Below, piece after piece: positions 23,301-35,295 of a stretch of DNA of 64,000 bases. The translations under genes and the position numbers were made by a program. The stretch's first letter is position 1. Every line of letters starts with the position of its first letter. The notes beneath the pieces were generated by a model, which was not told the DNA's origin, made no database searches, and was given only the letters and a program-made list of their open reading frames with translations. Source of the DNA: Endothia cerciana (Eukaryota; Ascomycota; Sordariomycetes; Diaporthales; Cryphonectriaceae); assembly GCA_026119935.1 (NCBI GenBank), contig JALRMH010000008.1:310001-374000 (forward strand), written 5' to 3'.

Positions 23301-26300
23301 AGCCACTCGGGACAGCCCCAAACCCATGAGTTCCTGAGGCTCTGACCAGACCCAGACCCACTTTCACGAGTGCCTGTGCTCCACTGCGAGCGAAATCTGT
23401 GCTCTCCTGGGGGACAGCGAGCATCGCTAGGGCGAACCAAGCACCGGTTCCCTGCAGGATATTTGTTCGATGGCTGGGAGCGAGCGGCAACGAGGATGGA
23501 GAGGAACACAGAGCTGCGAGGGTGATGACCACTGCATCTCGGAGGCTATCTCCAGGGGGAGTGTCCCAGAATTGAGGTCGCGGCGAAATTGGCGCAGGGC
23601 GTCCAAGGTAGGGCTGTTGATCCCTGTCGGGGGCCATCGAATGTTCAACATCGTGAGGACCTTGGGGACAACGGTTAATGTCCGGATCGGAAGACAATTC
23701 TGCGCAGGACTCGTCTGTCTGTGATGAGGCTGGGACGAGGCGCTGCTGCTAGACAAGACTCTGGCAACGAGGAGCCAACAACAGCCTCGGCGCTGTGGTT
23801 GACGAGGCCCTCATCGTCTGGCCTGCGTCGTGCTGTCGAGAGAGTGCCGTCTTTGCCGTGTCCCCCGGCCGGTGGATTCCGCTCATAACGGCTTAGCGTT
23901 GTCCTTCTGAGGCCGATCACGCCGAAGCGATCCCATCAGTTGGAGGCCCCACCCGTCCCTCCGTTGCCCCCTTCTGATTGACGGCGGTCCTGCTCGAGGT
24001 CGGAGCGGCGACTGGGAACGGCCCTTTTGTGGTTCCCCACCCATCTTCAAGCGATGCACACTGGCAGCGAATTGGGAAGTCCGTACCGGCGGCAGCACAC
24101 GCTTCCTCACGGCTCAATGCCTGTCTCGCGGCGGGAAGCCCCTGCCGACAGCTCACCCTGCAGCTGGCAAAAGTCCCGCAAGATACGGCAACCGGGGACG
24201 CTGCCGTTCCGTTGAGGATGCTTCATGAGGAATATGCCTCGGTCGAAGTGACGGTGACCACGTGGGACGGCTTTATCACAAGGAAATCCCGTCGGTGAGC
24301 GGCCGTGGAGCACATCACACCCCCCTTCTTCCCACATCACCAACCGCTTCGGGCCATTCAGAGGGGGCGTTTTGCCATCACCCTCCACCTAGTTTGCAGT
24401 GACAGATCTGTAGTGGCACTAGTAGAAAATAGGGGTCGCAGCTACTCTGCACAGCAACGTCCTGACACTCCGGAGAGGCAACACTCACTGATCAAGGATC
24501 CTATCCTCTCTCCAGCGGACCCCCCGGGAATACTCCGGTCCGCCCCAGGCTCCCTTCCCGGACGGCCGCTCAAGTCACTGCATGCGAGATCTGTAAGGCT
24601 GGCTCGAGTTACCCTCGAGACCGCAGCCGGGTATTGGGCTTCTGGGTCTACTTTAACAGATATCGGGTACTGCCTCCTCCGGCACTGACGGCTTCATGGC
24701 CGACTAAGACCAGGACGGGGGCTGCTTGACCGTGAAGCATGATCTGAAAGCCAGGGCAGTGATAAGCGGGCACTTATTGGCATGGTAGCCATGACTGTCC
24801 TGAGGTTCGGGCAGAGCGAGGGCTGGACATCCTGCGCGAGGCGAGGCGACGGTGCAGTTCTGAGGTTCCTGCCTGACGGCAGCAACTCATCGCTCGTCGC
24901 CGATAACCTCGCGGGACGACAAGCTGCTCAGGTTGTGGTTGCCGTGCCGGGCCACTGATTAGGTGGTTGGGTTTCTGGGATTCCGGTGATGCCGATGCCG
25001 ACGAGTCCGGGTGGTGAGAGTAGCCAGTGGCTTGGCCAGCGAGCGATAAAGTCCGGTCTGCCGGAAGAAGGAAAAAAAAAAAAAAAAAAAAAAAAAGGGC
25101 TTGCTGTCGCAGTGCATAGCTAGCACCACGCCGGTCTGAATTTTGTTCGATACGGCGCGTACCCCGGGAGCCGGTCGCTAAGGATGTTGGGGAAGCCTCG
25201 ACGCTACAAGTACATAGTACTATGTAGTAGTAAGAGTTTCGAAACAACCAGAGATCCGCGGCGGTGGTGGCGATGTCCTGGCTGACGTGCTGACTTAATC
25301 GCGCCGTCGGGTGTGGGAGGATGGACATGCACGTATGCCGCGGCCTGTAGCTGCAGGAGAGCGGCGCGCCCCAACCGGGTCGGCTGTGATGGAGGGTATG
25401 ACGTAGTGAGCCCTTTTGAAAATCGGTGTTGGGGGGGGGGGGGGAGGGCCACCAGCACAGATTGGACTGAGTGATGGATCCCGGGTCTTAGTCGTGCTGG
25501 ATGCCCACCTGTTGATATCGAGGCATGACCGGCCGGCCTATGTTGGATGCCAGGGCGAACCGGCGGGGGCGTCGGTGGGTCTGTGAAAAACAGCCTTCAT
25601 CTCTGACAGAAGCAGAATACAGGCGCAGCCAGCCCGGTAAGGTGAGGTAAGGCAAAGGTAGTCAACTGTTGAAGCTACCGCCCGCCTCAACAAGCGCGTC
25701 CTCGAAGGGAGACGGGGCCAGGCGGTGCCCCTCTAAGGACGAAGCCGCCGTGCGGGTTCGCTAGCGCAGTCGAAGCCCAGAATCCCCCATAAGCACATCG
25801 CCCTTCGCCTGGGGCAGGCTGCAGAAGGTGGGTTCTCAAGGTGGGATAAGGATGGATCCGGGGTCCTCTTCCCCTTTCCAACCCCACGACTACTGCTGCC
25901 GCCAGCTGCAGGAGAGAGGGACGCGATGCACCTCATCAGTGGGAAGGGCGGCGAAGGCACGGTGCGGCCCCCATCAGGAAGGGCCGGGATTTCCCATGCC
26001 CGCTCCCGCCGTCAGGGAATGCTGGGGTGAGCGCCGACCGTGGTGGGCGGTGGAAGAGAGATAGCGGTGTTTGATCATGATGAGGTGAGTGCCTTTGGTT
26101 TTTTGGGTACATTCACGTGCTGGTCTCGTCCAGCCGGCGAGGTGAAAAGTTGGGCAGGGGCAAGAGGGAGATACCAAACCCGTCCAGACCTGTCAATGCG
26201 AATCAAAATCGACGGCAGGACTAGGCCCGGGGTGCACGATAAGGCCAGGGCGGACGCCATGGTCATCCTTACCCGGAAAGGTTGCGGGTCCTGCCAGAGT

Positions 26301-26327
26301 TCCATCTCGCAGCAAGGTCGACCCCAG

Positions 26328-26365
26328 CTGTGCTGTGCTGTGCTGTGCTGTGCTGTGCTGTGCTC
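26328..26365 (+). repeat. Pentanucleotide repeat (GTGCT)
   Basis: About seven GTGCT units in tandem within the gene-poor zone. Confidence 0.9.
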
Positions 26366-26805
26366 TGCCGAAGGAGGTACAGCAACGACGGCAGGCAGGG
26401 AGAGAGATCGGGAAGGAAGAAAAAAAAACCCCCCAAAAAAAACCTTAGTTATCCTCGGGCATTGGCAGCCATGCACCACTATCAGGGTAGTCTCCTATGC
26501 CTCGAGTCTTGCCCACCAGTCAGGCTCACCGTTGAGATCTGCTGTGTACCGCGACTGGGTTCCGGCCCTGCCGTCGATGTTGCGGATGCGAGAGACTATT
26601 TCCTGGAAGGGAAAAAAAAAAAAAAAAAAAGAGGAGACACATTCGAGTCCGGGGAAGATGGGCAGAACATCTGGGTACGGTAGTGACGGGTGTGCTGACT
26701 GAGCATGACAATCCTGCCTCGCGAATTGTGCAGTGCTCACCGTCATTAACCTGGACCGTGCTTGATTAACTGATCATGGGATGCCCGAACATCCGGGTCA
26801 GCTCG

Positions 26806-26835
26806 GGTCAGGTCAGGTCAGGTCAGGTCAGGTCG
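26806..26835 (+). repeat. Pentanucleotide repeat (GGTCA)
   Basis: Five perfect GGTCA units plus a degenerate sixth, with a further imperfect copy just upstream. Confidence 0.9.
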
Positions 26836-27460
26836 AAGAAGGAGAAGGAGGAGGAGGAGAGAAAGGGAACACCCCCCACCCCCCCAAAAAGGCCTCATGG
26901 CTTCGCGCACGCCGCGTGGGTGTCGCAGATATCTAGGCGTGCATACGTAGATCAAGAGAGTGCAAATTCTGATTTTCATTTGCACTCTCCGGAGATACGC
27001 CACTCGGAGGCGTGCAGGTCTCGATGCCTCAAGACCTGAAGTGCCTGGCCCGGCTTGGCCTAAGCCTTGGCTCCTGGGCAGTATGGAGTCACTGACGATG
27101 CTGATAATGTCGTGTTGCCGTCGGTGCACGGAGCCCCGGGATAGACAGGGCGCGTGTGTCATTTGGGACGACTAAAGGCGAAACAGGACGCAGGGTCTCT
27201 CTCGCACTGATGACGAGCACCGAGCTGGTTATTATGGCCGGAATGAAGGGGAGAGTCGGGAAGATGGGGTATAACCTCAAAGCGCCTCCCCCACGATCCG
27301 TCGGGGGGGCCAGGACGCAGCCTCGTGATAGGGTGCATGGTTTTTTTGGGCCGTTGACCGCCGGGTCCTCAACTTCGGATGAGGTGAGATCCCAGGTCGC
27401 CGGGGAAGAAGAAGAAGACCCAGCGTAACGGTGGTCTGCTATTTACCCGTATAGCATGGT

Positions 27461-27472
27461 AGTAATAGTAGT

Positions 27473-27540
<68 letters not shown>

Positions 27541-27555
27541 CTATAGTAGTAGTAT
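27461..27555 (+). repeat. (GTA)n trinucleotide microsatellite
   Basis: About 90 bp of almost uninterrupted GTA units, the longest microsatellite in the window. It is followed by alternating CA/CG dinucleotides. Confidence 0.95.
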
Positions 27556-28908
27556 TACACGCACACGCGCGCGCGCGGCGAGGAAGAGAGAGACTTCCTG
27601 CGAGTTTTTTTTCTTCTTTTTTTTTCCCTTTGGTTTTCTTCTTTTTTTGCCCTGGCCCTGGCCTGCGGCCTTCGGTTGCTCGTCATTTCGCCAACTGATG
27701 CCGAGGACGAAGGGAAACGCAGATGTATCGATCATAAATCGCGCAGCGTTGACCTCCAGCAATCACACGCTGGCAGGTACCTTGTGGTGGGGTGGGATAA
27801 GCTCGGGGATCAGGGATCAGCATGCTCTACAGGCATGTGGGCCAGGGGTGGGTTGGTGAGCTCTGCAGGACGGATGTACCCTACCGTGTCTGCCCCCCGC
27901 CCCCCGACTCGTGGGTACGGGCCCTAGCTCGAAAGAGGTGGTTCCTCCTCCAAGATCTTGACGAGGAATTGAGGGGCTACAACTGGCCGAGTCGTCATTG
28001 GGCTCTCTGTGATTGGCGGGGACCGGGGGAAGAAGAGCGGGGCGGGGGACCCATGTCATCTCGGCGCAAAGACCACAGGGTGTTTCTCAGTTCGCGGCAG
28101 GGTAGCGTTCAATACATGCCGGCACAGTATGGGACGAAAAGCTTCCAGGGCTGGTACGGTACTGTACTGCCGAGGCCAGCGCAATGTTATTTTCCCCCCC
28201 TACCCTGCTCCCCCATGGGCGGTATCGCGCCCAGACCGTAATCGTCCCCTGCGCTACCCTGTTATCGATCGCCCTGTCAAGGCCCTGTCGGCATCGCGCC
28301 GCGAAGCTCGCTCTTCCTCCTGTTCCCGCCTGGGCCGGCGGGCTGCTGCACAGTGAACCTCTCGCACGTTGGCCCAGTGTTGTTGTTCACCTGGTGAATC
28401 CTCCTGCCGGTGGGAGTACTATGGTACTGTGGTAGCTTAGATGGCCGCCACGGGGGGGGGGTTACCGCGGCCTGGTATGTGATCGTGGCGTGCGGTAAGG
28501 TACCTTTTCCACCCCTTCCGCCCACTTCTCTCGTCGCCCAATGGCCCATCACACATCGCCCACCCCAAAATCCCTCTGCCCACCTCGCACGCACCTTGTA
28601 CCGCAGGGCAGAAAAAAAACACAGTAGGAAACAAATCCTCCCCCCCCCCCCCAAAGAGAGAAGGGCGCCCCACAGGCTGTTCCTGGTCTGGTCCTAAAGT
28701 CACTCGCTCACTCCTAGTGCTACTACGGCCGGGCCCATCGACCCTACCCTGCCCTACCCTTCCCTCCATCTCTGTTGCCTTTCACGCGCAAATAAAAGAC
28801 AAGCTCCCACCGTCTTCGTCTTTCCGCCTCTTCCCCTTCTTCTTCCCTCCCCCCCTTATCACCTGCGCGGAGAACCTTGGTCTACATTAAAGGTGCCCTT
28901 CTCTGTGT

Positions 28909-28932
28909 GGTGTGTGTGTGTGTGTGTGTGTG
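28909..28932 (+). repeat. (GT)n dinucleotide repeat upstream of PMA1
   Basis: About eleven GT units roughly 390 bp before the PMA1 start codon, probably in the leader. Confidence 0.9.
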
Positions 28933-29320
28933 AAGACGCTTGTGCGGCAATCCATCTCTTTCGTGTTCACCCCACAGTCAGGAATTCGCTTCCCGCCTGT
29001 AAACACGACGGAGCTTTCCAGCACAACCTTCTTAACCCCCCCCCCCCCAAACCCGAAAAACAACAATAACATTAATACCGTCAGTCCCGCCCTCCCCTCT
29101 TTTCCACATCTCTCCCACCTGGCCCCCAAGCGCAGTAGCCGCAGACCGCGTCCTGCTGCTCGTGGGTCGACCAGCACAAGATCAGTCTCGAACTGGCTCT
29201 CCCCCCCCCCTCCCCCTTCCCGCTATCTCACCCAGCTGCCCCGCGAGCCGTGTCTAACCTTCCTACCAATTGGCAGTCTAATCCGAGCTTGCAACACCCC
29301 CCGAGCAACACCCACTCACC

Positions 29321-32280
29321 ATGGCCGAACACGGCTCTCCTGCGTTGAACACGCAGATTGAGTCGGGCAACTTTGACGAAAAGGAGCGCCACGCCGAGCC
29401 CGCCCAGGCCGAGCCCACCCCGGCCAAGGCGCCCAAGGTTGAGGACGAGGAGGATGAGGATGAGGACATTGACGCCCTGATCGAGGATCTCGAGTCCCAG
29501 GATGGACACGGTGAGGAGGAGGAGGAGGAGGAGCGCGACCAGCACGGCGGTCGTGTCATCCCGGAGGAGCTGCTGCAGACGGTAAGTCTCGGGGGCCCTG
29601 CCAGACGCGCCTCTCGACTTGGCGCCCCAGGAGTAGAGGAGACCGGTAATGCTAACCACACCCACCAACGCAGGACACGCGCATCGGTCTTACCGAGGCC
29701 GAGGTTGTCTCTCGCCGCAAGAAGTACGGTCTCAACCAGATGAAGGAGGAGAAGGAGAACCTGATCCTCAAGTTCTTCATGTACTTTGTCGGTCCTATCC
29801 AGTTCGTTATGGAGGCTGCCGCCGTCCTGGCTGCCGGTCTGGAGGATTGGGTCGATTTCGGTGTCATCTGCGCCCTGCTGTTGTTGAACGCCTTCGTTGG
29901 TTTCGTCCAGGAGTTCCAGGCCGGTTCCATTGTCGATGAGCTCAAGAAGACGCTGGCCCTGAAGGCCGTCGTCCTCCGTGACGGCACCCTGAAGGAGGTC
30001 GAGGCCCCCGAGGTCGTCCCCGGTGATATTCTCCAGGTTGAGGAGGGGACCATCATCCCCGCCGACGGTCGCATCGTCACCGAGGACGCCTTCCTCCAGG
30101 TCGACCAGTCCGCCATCACCGGTGAGTCCCTGGCCGTCGACAAGCACAAGGGCGACCAGTGCTTCGCCTCCTCCGCCGTCAAGCGCGGTGAGGCCTTCGT
30201 CATTGTCACCGCCACCGGTGACAACACCTTCGTCGGTCGTGCCGCCGCCCTGGTCAACGCTGCCAACTCCGGGACTGGTCACTTCACCGAGGTGCTCAAC
30301 GGTATCGGCACTGTCCTGCTGATCCTCGTCGTCTTCACCCTCCTGATCGTCTGGGTTTCCAGCTTCTACCGCTCCAACTCCATCGTCGATATCCTGCGCT
30401 TCACCCTGGCCATCACCATCATCGGTGTCCCCGTCGGTCTGCCTGCCGTCGTCACCACCACCATGGCTGTCGGTGCTGCCTACCTGGCCAAGAAGAAGGC
30501 CATCGTCCAGAAGCTGTCGGCCATCGAGTCCCTGGCTGGTGTCGAGATCCTCTGCTCCGACAAGACCGGCACCCTGACCAAGAACAAGCTGTCCCTGGCC
30601 GAGCCCTACACCGTCGCCGGTGTCGACTCCGAGGACCTCATGCTTACTGCCTGCCTGGCTGCCTCCCGCAAGAAGAAGGGCATCGACGCCATCGACAAGG
30701 CCTTCCTCAAGTCGCTCAAGTACTACCCCCGCGCCAAGGCCGTCCTGTCCAAGTACAAGGTAATCAACTTCTTCCCCTTCGACCCCGTCTCCAAGAAGGT
30801 CACCGCCATCGTCGAGTCCCCCCAGGGTGAGCGCATCACCTGCGTCAAGGGTGCCCCCCTCTTCGTCCTGAAGACCGTCGAGGAGGACCACCCCATCCCC
30901 GAGGAGGTCGACCAGGCCTACAAGAACAAGGTCGCTGAGTTCGCTACGCGCGGCTTCCGCTCCCTTGGTGTTGCTCGTAAGCGTGGTGAGGGCTCCTGGG
31001 AGATCCTCGGAATCATGCCCTGCTCCGACCCCCCCCGTCACGACACCGCCAAGACCATCAACGAGGCCAAGACCCTCGGCCTGTCCATCAAGATGTTGAC
31101 CGGTGATGCCGTCGGCATCGCTCGCGAGACCTCCCGCCAGCTCGGCCTCGGCACCAACGTCTACAACGCCGAGCGTCTCGGTCTTGGTGGTGGCGGCGAC
31201 ATGCCCGGTTCCGAGGTCTACGATTTCGTCGAGGCTGCTGATGGTTTCGCCGAGGTCTTCCCCCAGCACAAGTACAACGTCGTCGAGATCCTGCAGCAGC
31301 GTGGCTACCTGGTTGCCATGACTGGTGACGGTGTCAACGATGCTCCCTCCCTGAAGAAGGCCGATACCGGTATTGCCGTCGAGGGTGCCTCCGACGCTGC
31401 CCGCTCCGCCGCCGACATCGTCTTCCTCGCCCCCGGTCTCGGTGCTATCATCGACGCCCTGAAGACCTCCCGCCAGATTTTCCACCGCATGTACGCCTAC
31501 GTCGTCTACCGTATCGCCCTGTCCATCCACCTCGAGATCTACCTTGGTCTCTGGATCGCCATCCTCAACCGCTCCCTGAACATCGAGCTGGTTGTCTTCA
31601 TCGCCATCTTTGCCGATATCGCCACCCTGGCCATCGCCTACGACAACGCCCCCTTCAGCAGGACCCCCGTCAAGTGGAACCTGCCCAAGCTCTGGGGTAT
31701 GTCGGTCCTGCTCGGTGTCGTCCTTGCCGTCGGTACCTGGATCACTGTCACCACCATGTACGCCGGTGGTGAGGACGGCGGTATCGTCCAGAACTTTGGC
31801 CGCCTGGATGAGGTCGTCTTCCTCGAGATCTCCCTGACCGAGAACTGGCTGATCTTCATCACCCGTGCCAACGGCCCCTTCTGGTCCTCCATCCCCTCGT
31901 GGCAGCTGACGGGCGCTATCCTCGTCGTCGACATCATCGCCACCCTCTTCTGTATCTTCGGCTGGTTCGTCGGCGGACAGACCTCCATCGTGGCTGTTGT
32001 CCGTATCTGGATCTTCGCCTTCGGCATCTTCTGTGTCATGGGCGGTGTCTACTACATCCTCCAGGACAGCGTGGGCTTCGACAACCTCATGCACGGCAAG
32101 TCGCCAAAGGGCAACCAGAAGCAGCGGTCACTCGAGGATTTCGGTAAGCCCAGCCTCACCCCCCCCCCTCCCCCACCACCCAAAAAAAAATAAAAAGCAA
32201 CGGCGACAGTGTGCTAACATGTTTTGTCTACAGTTGTTTCCCTCCAGCGCGTGTCTACACAGCACGAGAAGTCCCAGTAG
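29321..32280 (+). CDS. PMA1: Plasma membrane H+-transporting P-type ATPase
   Basis: P3A-type proton pump that energises the plasma membrane. Exons 29321-29581, 29674-32143 and 32234-32280 give 925 residues, as in Neurospora and yeast. The acidic N-terminal tail (DEEDEDEDIDALIEDL) precedes the conserved YGLNQMKEEKENLILKFFMY. The actuator has the TGES motif (AITGESLAV), the phosphorylation site is CSDKTGTLTKN, and the hinge is MTGDGVNDAPSLKKADTG. Ten transmembrane segments are expected, and hydrophobic stretches fit. The C-terminal regulatory tail ends LQRVSTQHEKSQ; the Ser-Thr pair corresponds to the glucose-regulated phosphosites in yeast Pma1. The last 16 codons lie after a 90-nt intron with C- and A-runs; without splicing the frame would end in a Pro/Lys run. 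Codon use is extremely biased to C-ending codons, as expected for a very highly expressed gene. Confidence 0.97.
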
Positions 32281-32755
32281 GAGAGGATCTGAGAGGGAAA
32301 ATATACCCCACTGTCCATACTTTTGGGCTGCCCCGATGCGGCCGACGGCTTTCAATTTCCATTAATTAGCATGTGCATTACACAACAACGATGGAGCAAG
32401 TAGAGAGAGAGGCCCGTCGAGCAGCTCATTAGAGGAACTTAATAACAAGAATAAATAATGCCATTTCAAATATTGGCGGTGCGTCCTGAGTGAGGTGATG
32501 TGCTTGTTTGCTTGCTTGCTTGCTTGCTTGCTATGCTAGCCTTATGGAGCCCCCCCTCCTTGCGCCACCTAAGGGCCGAGGAACTGACCATGTGGGCTGG
32601 GTGCTGTGAATGGAGCTGAAGTACATTCTCGACATTGACATCACATCTCCAGTGATTATGCCTGGTCGTGCTAGCCACTGCAGTCCCGTATTGATATGCC
32701 CATGGTATAGTGTCTGTTCTTCTACAGACTAGATGGCAGCTATGTGGACAGCTAT
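32281..32755. other. Convergent intergenic region PMA1 / ABM gene
   Basis: 3' flanks of PMA1 (+) and the ABM-domain gene (-). It contains a (GCTT)n repeat at 32510-32532; nothing else is supported. Confidence 0.6.
32510..32532 (+). repeat. (GCTT)n tetranucleotide repeat
   Basis: About five to six GCTT units in the 3' flank of PMA1. Confidence 0.85.
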
Positions 32756-33503
32756 CTACGCAGGGACGACGACATCCTTGCTGGTATCCAGCTCCTCGGC
32801 GCGCCTGAGGTCCATGGGCCTGTCAAGCAGCGGGATCACTATATCGGGCTGTCAGAAGATCAAAGTACGTACGGTCGGTCTCTTGCACAAAAAAAGAAGA
32901 TATTAAACCCCCCCCCCCCCACCCAAAAAAAAGAACCCATATATATATATATATATGCTTGAGGAGTTGGGGGAGGGGGGAGGCGGGATGTAGGTTCTCC
33001 CTGGAGCTGGCTCTAGGCTGCCCGGTAGGCGTATCATCTCAGAACATACCGTAGGGGTCACTAGATAGGTCGGGATGTTAGAGGATCAATGTTACTACCC
33101 CTTAAGGGGAAGGGGTTTTTTTGGGGGGGGGGGGGAACATACAAGGTCTTCCAATACGGGTTCTCGAGGTGGTACTTTTGGCTCTGCAAAGCACGATCAC
33201 AAGGGAGAAATGTCAGCCTCTCCGTGCCTGATATACCCAAGAGCGGCCTCCGTGCCCTCATTGTGCTGTCCATGCTAATTGTGCAAAGGGGGGAGGGGGG
33301 GGGTTGTAACTGACGCCCTCGTTCTCGTAGCGCTCGACGATGGTGAAGTCGCGCGGGTCGGAGGTCGACTGCATGACGAACCAGCTGATGGTCTCCCTGT
33401 CCTGGGAGTAGACGCGGCTGGCCTCGATGAGCTTGGCCTTGATCTTCCCGACGGAGGCCGGGTCGTCGTTGGCGCGCAGGTGGACCGTGATCGTGTAGAC
33501 CAT
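32756..33503 (-). CDS. Small ABM-domain (antibiotic biosynthesis monooxygenase-like) protein
   Basis: Stand-alone 107-residue ferredoxin-like dimeric alpha+beta barrel protein of the ABM superfamily. Members include cofactor-independent monooxygenases and many small fungal proteins of unknown substrate. Exons on the minus strand: 33503-33315, 33183-33143, 33060-33050 (an 11-nt micro-exon) and 32838-32756. Phases join exactly. Exon 1 begins MVYTITVHLRANDDPA and contains RETISWFVMQSTSDP and FTIVERYENEG. Exon 2 adds SQKYHLENPYWKT. The micro-exon completes FDPY, and exon 4 gives VIPLLDRPMDLRRAEEL with a C-terminus near DTSKDVVVPA. All three introns contain C, G, T or TA runs. The micro-exon is inferred from phase and the family-like WKTFDPYVIPLL reading. 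The substrate is unknown. Confidence 0.8.
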
Positions 33504-33949
33504 TCTGAACCTCGGGGGAGGGGGTTCTGTGTGTGGTGGTGGTGGTGGTGATGATGATGCTGTGATGTCGTGATGTTGGTGGTCAGCCAAGATGGGCCTC
33601 CCGAGGTGTGCGCACGGATGACCGACAGGCCCAGTGGATCAATTGAGGTGCTGCCTACCAGGACTGACAGTATGGTACTTGGGTGGCTCGCCAGATGGGA
33701 TTTCAGAGATACCGGGTGTCTGTGTATGTGGTAGCCTCATCCGAGTTTGGGTGGAACCGGAGTGTCCGAAGAGAAGCTGTTGTGGCATCGACCAGATGAG
33801 GGGCGAGGGGCAGGTGTGGTTTTTTTTTTTTTTTGCTGCTTGTCACCGCCTTCTCCCTCGTATTACTATAGTACATGTGGTACGGCGTAAACTGAAAAAG
33901 CGCTGCAGCCAGGCACAAGTCATGACGGTGGGATGTTGGCCCCCCCCTC

Positions 33950-33997
33950 TTCTCTCTCTCTCTTCCTCTCCCTCTCCCTCTCCCTGTCCCTCCCTCC

Positions 33998-34032
<35 letters not shown>
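33950..34032 (+). repeat. Compound (TC)n(CA)n pyrimidine-rich microsatellite
   Basis: Imperfect TC/CCCT units followed by about ten CA units. It has the same architecture as the repeat at 56591-56652. Confidence 0.9.
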
Positions 34033-34600
34033 GCATATCGTTGCCCATCTGCAACTACGGAGTAGCCGTGCGTCTTTTCTTCTCCCCCCTCATCCCACCC
34101 TCTACATACCATAGTAGTATTCCTGAAAAGGCTCCTGCAGCTCACACTGTGGGACGGTCGAGCTCAAAATGCCTCATACCGAGCACCTGCCCGGCAATCC
34201 GGACCGCCACGGAGCAGAGACCCCACACTGTATGGATAATGGGACCGATGAGGGCCCCGTTGGGCCCCCCCCCCCTCCGGCCGGTCATGCAGTTAGCGCA
34301 TTATGCAGGAGTTTGTGGAGTACAGGTCAGGGCCCGTCTGCAAGATGTCGATGGCCCGGGCAGGGCCCGGCAGGGAGTTAGTTGCATGGCGGCGGTCTGG
34401 CTTGCGGCGGCGGCGGCGGCGGGGAGGGGGGGTTTCTGGAAGGCTTCTAGAAAAAAAGAAAGAAAAAAAAAGGGGTGCCTCTGCCATAGTGCAGGGCCTG
34501 CTGCAGTGATACTGTGCTGCGAGGTACCCCAATGTCCGCCTCTTTCCTTGCCCCCAGGCAGCACGATATGTCGGTGAGCCTCAGGAGGGAGGCTTGCCTC

Positions 34601-34602
<2 letters not shown>

Positions 34603-34655
<53 letters not shown>
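34603..34655 (+). repeat. (AG)n dinucleotide repeat
   Basis: About 25 AG units, almost perfect. Confidence 0.95.
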
Positions 34656-34656
<1 letters not shown>

Positions 34657-35295
34657 GGTCATGAGGTGATGGTGGGGGGAGGGCGAGCTTGGCCAGCCGT
34701 GCGTCAACTCCCCCCCCCCCGCCGAACCCGGACAGGGCATAGTAAATACAGCGAGTATTTGAAGGTGTGTCTATTACCGGGGTAAATGATCAGCCAGCCA
34801 GCCGGTCGGTCGGTTGGTCGCTTGTGGTGACCTGTCGTTGTCCTTCCCGGACGAGGCTGGCCTGGCCCAAGGATGAGACGAGGCTGGGGGTGGTAGCAGA
34901 CACACATGAGTATCTACCTAGGCAGAGAGGGCGTGAGATACCTCGAGTTCAGTCCACCGCATGAAAACCTGCCAGCGCTCCTGGCACGTGACCTCCTACT
35001 GCAACCTCACCCCCCCAACCCCCCCCAATCTGTCCTTGGGACCTCTTCCGACCCAGGTTTAGCATCGACACCAGACTGCCTGCTTGTTGGGAACCGTCAT
35101 GCCACACAGAAGAAGGTCTTGACTATTCTGCCCTGCTCTTTTCTCTCCCACCCACGTCCCACATCACTATGGACCCCACCTAAAATATCAAACCCTTGAC
35201 CGGAACCGCCATCATCATCATCAACATCAACAACATCACACCCTCGCCCACGAACCTCACATGAGCTCACCCTCATCCTGGGGACGGCCGCCACG

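Larger units (their letters stand above)
20346..29320. other. Gene-poor, microsatellite-rich zone upstream of PMA1
   Basis: Nearly 9 kb in which I find no supported gene. Open frames are numerous but unbiased in codon use, overlap on both strands and resemble nothing I know. It contains A-runs (25071-25096, 26611-26630), C/G-runs (20034-20046 just outside, 25430-25445, 28449-28458, 28639-28653, 29036-29048), pentanucleotide repeats and a long GTA repeat. The last kilobase is pyrimidine-rich, with a CCAAT box at about 28537 and a (GT)n at 28909-28932. It is presumably the promoter and long leader of the strongly expressed PMA1 gene. I saw no tRNA A/B-box pair. Confidence 0.55.
33504..35295. 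other. Divergent intergenic region ABM gene / DCAF4-like gene
   Basis: About 1.8 kb of upstream sequence for both neighbours without a supported gene. It has a T-run at 33820-33835, a compound (TC)n(CA)n at 33950-34032, a GGC-rich stretch near 34405, and (AG)n at 34603-34655. Confidence 0.6.

Noticed and set aside
29278..32094. Minus-strand open frame of more than 900 codons across PMA1
   Set aside because: It is the antisense shadow of the very biased PMA1 codons; its product is Asp/Gly/Leu/Val-rich with no family features.
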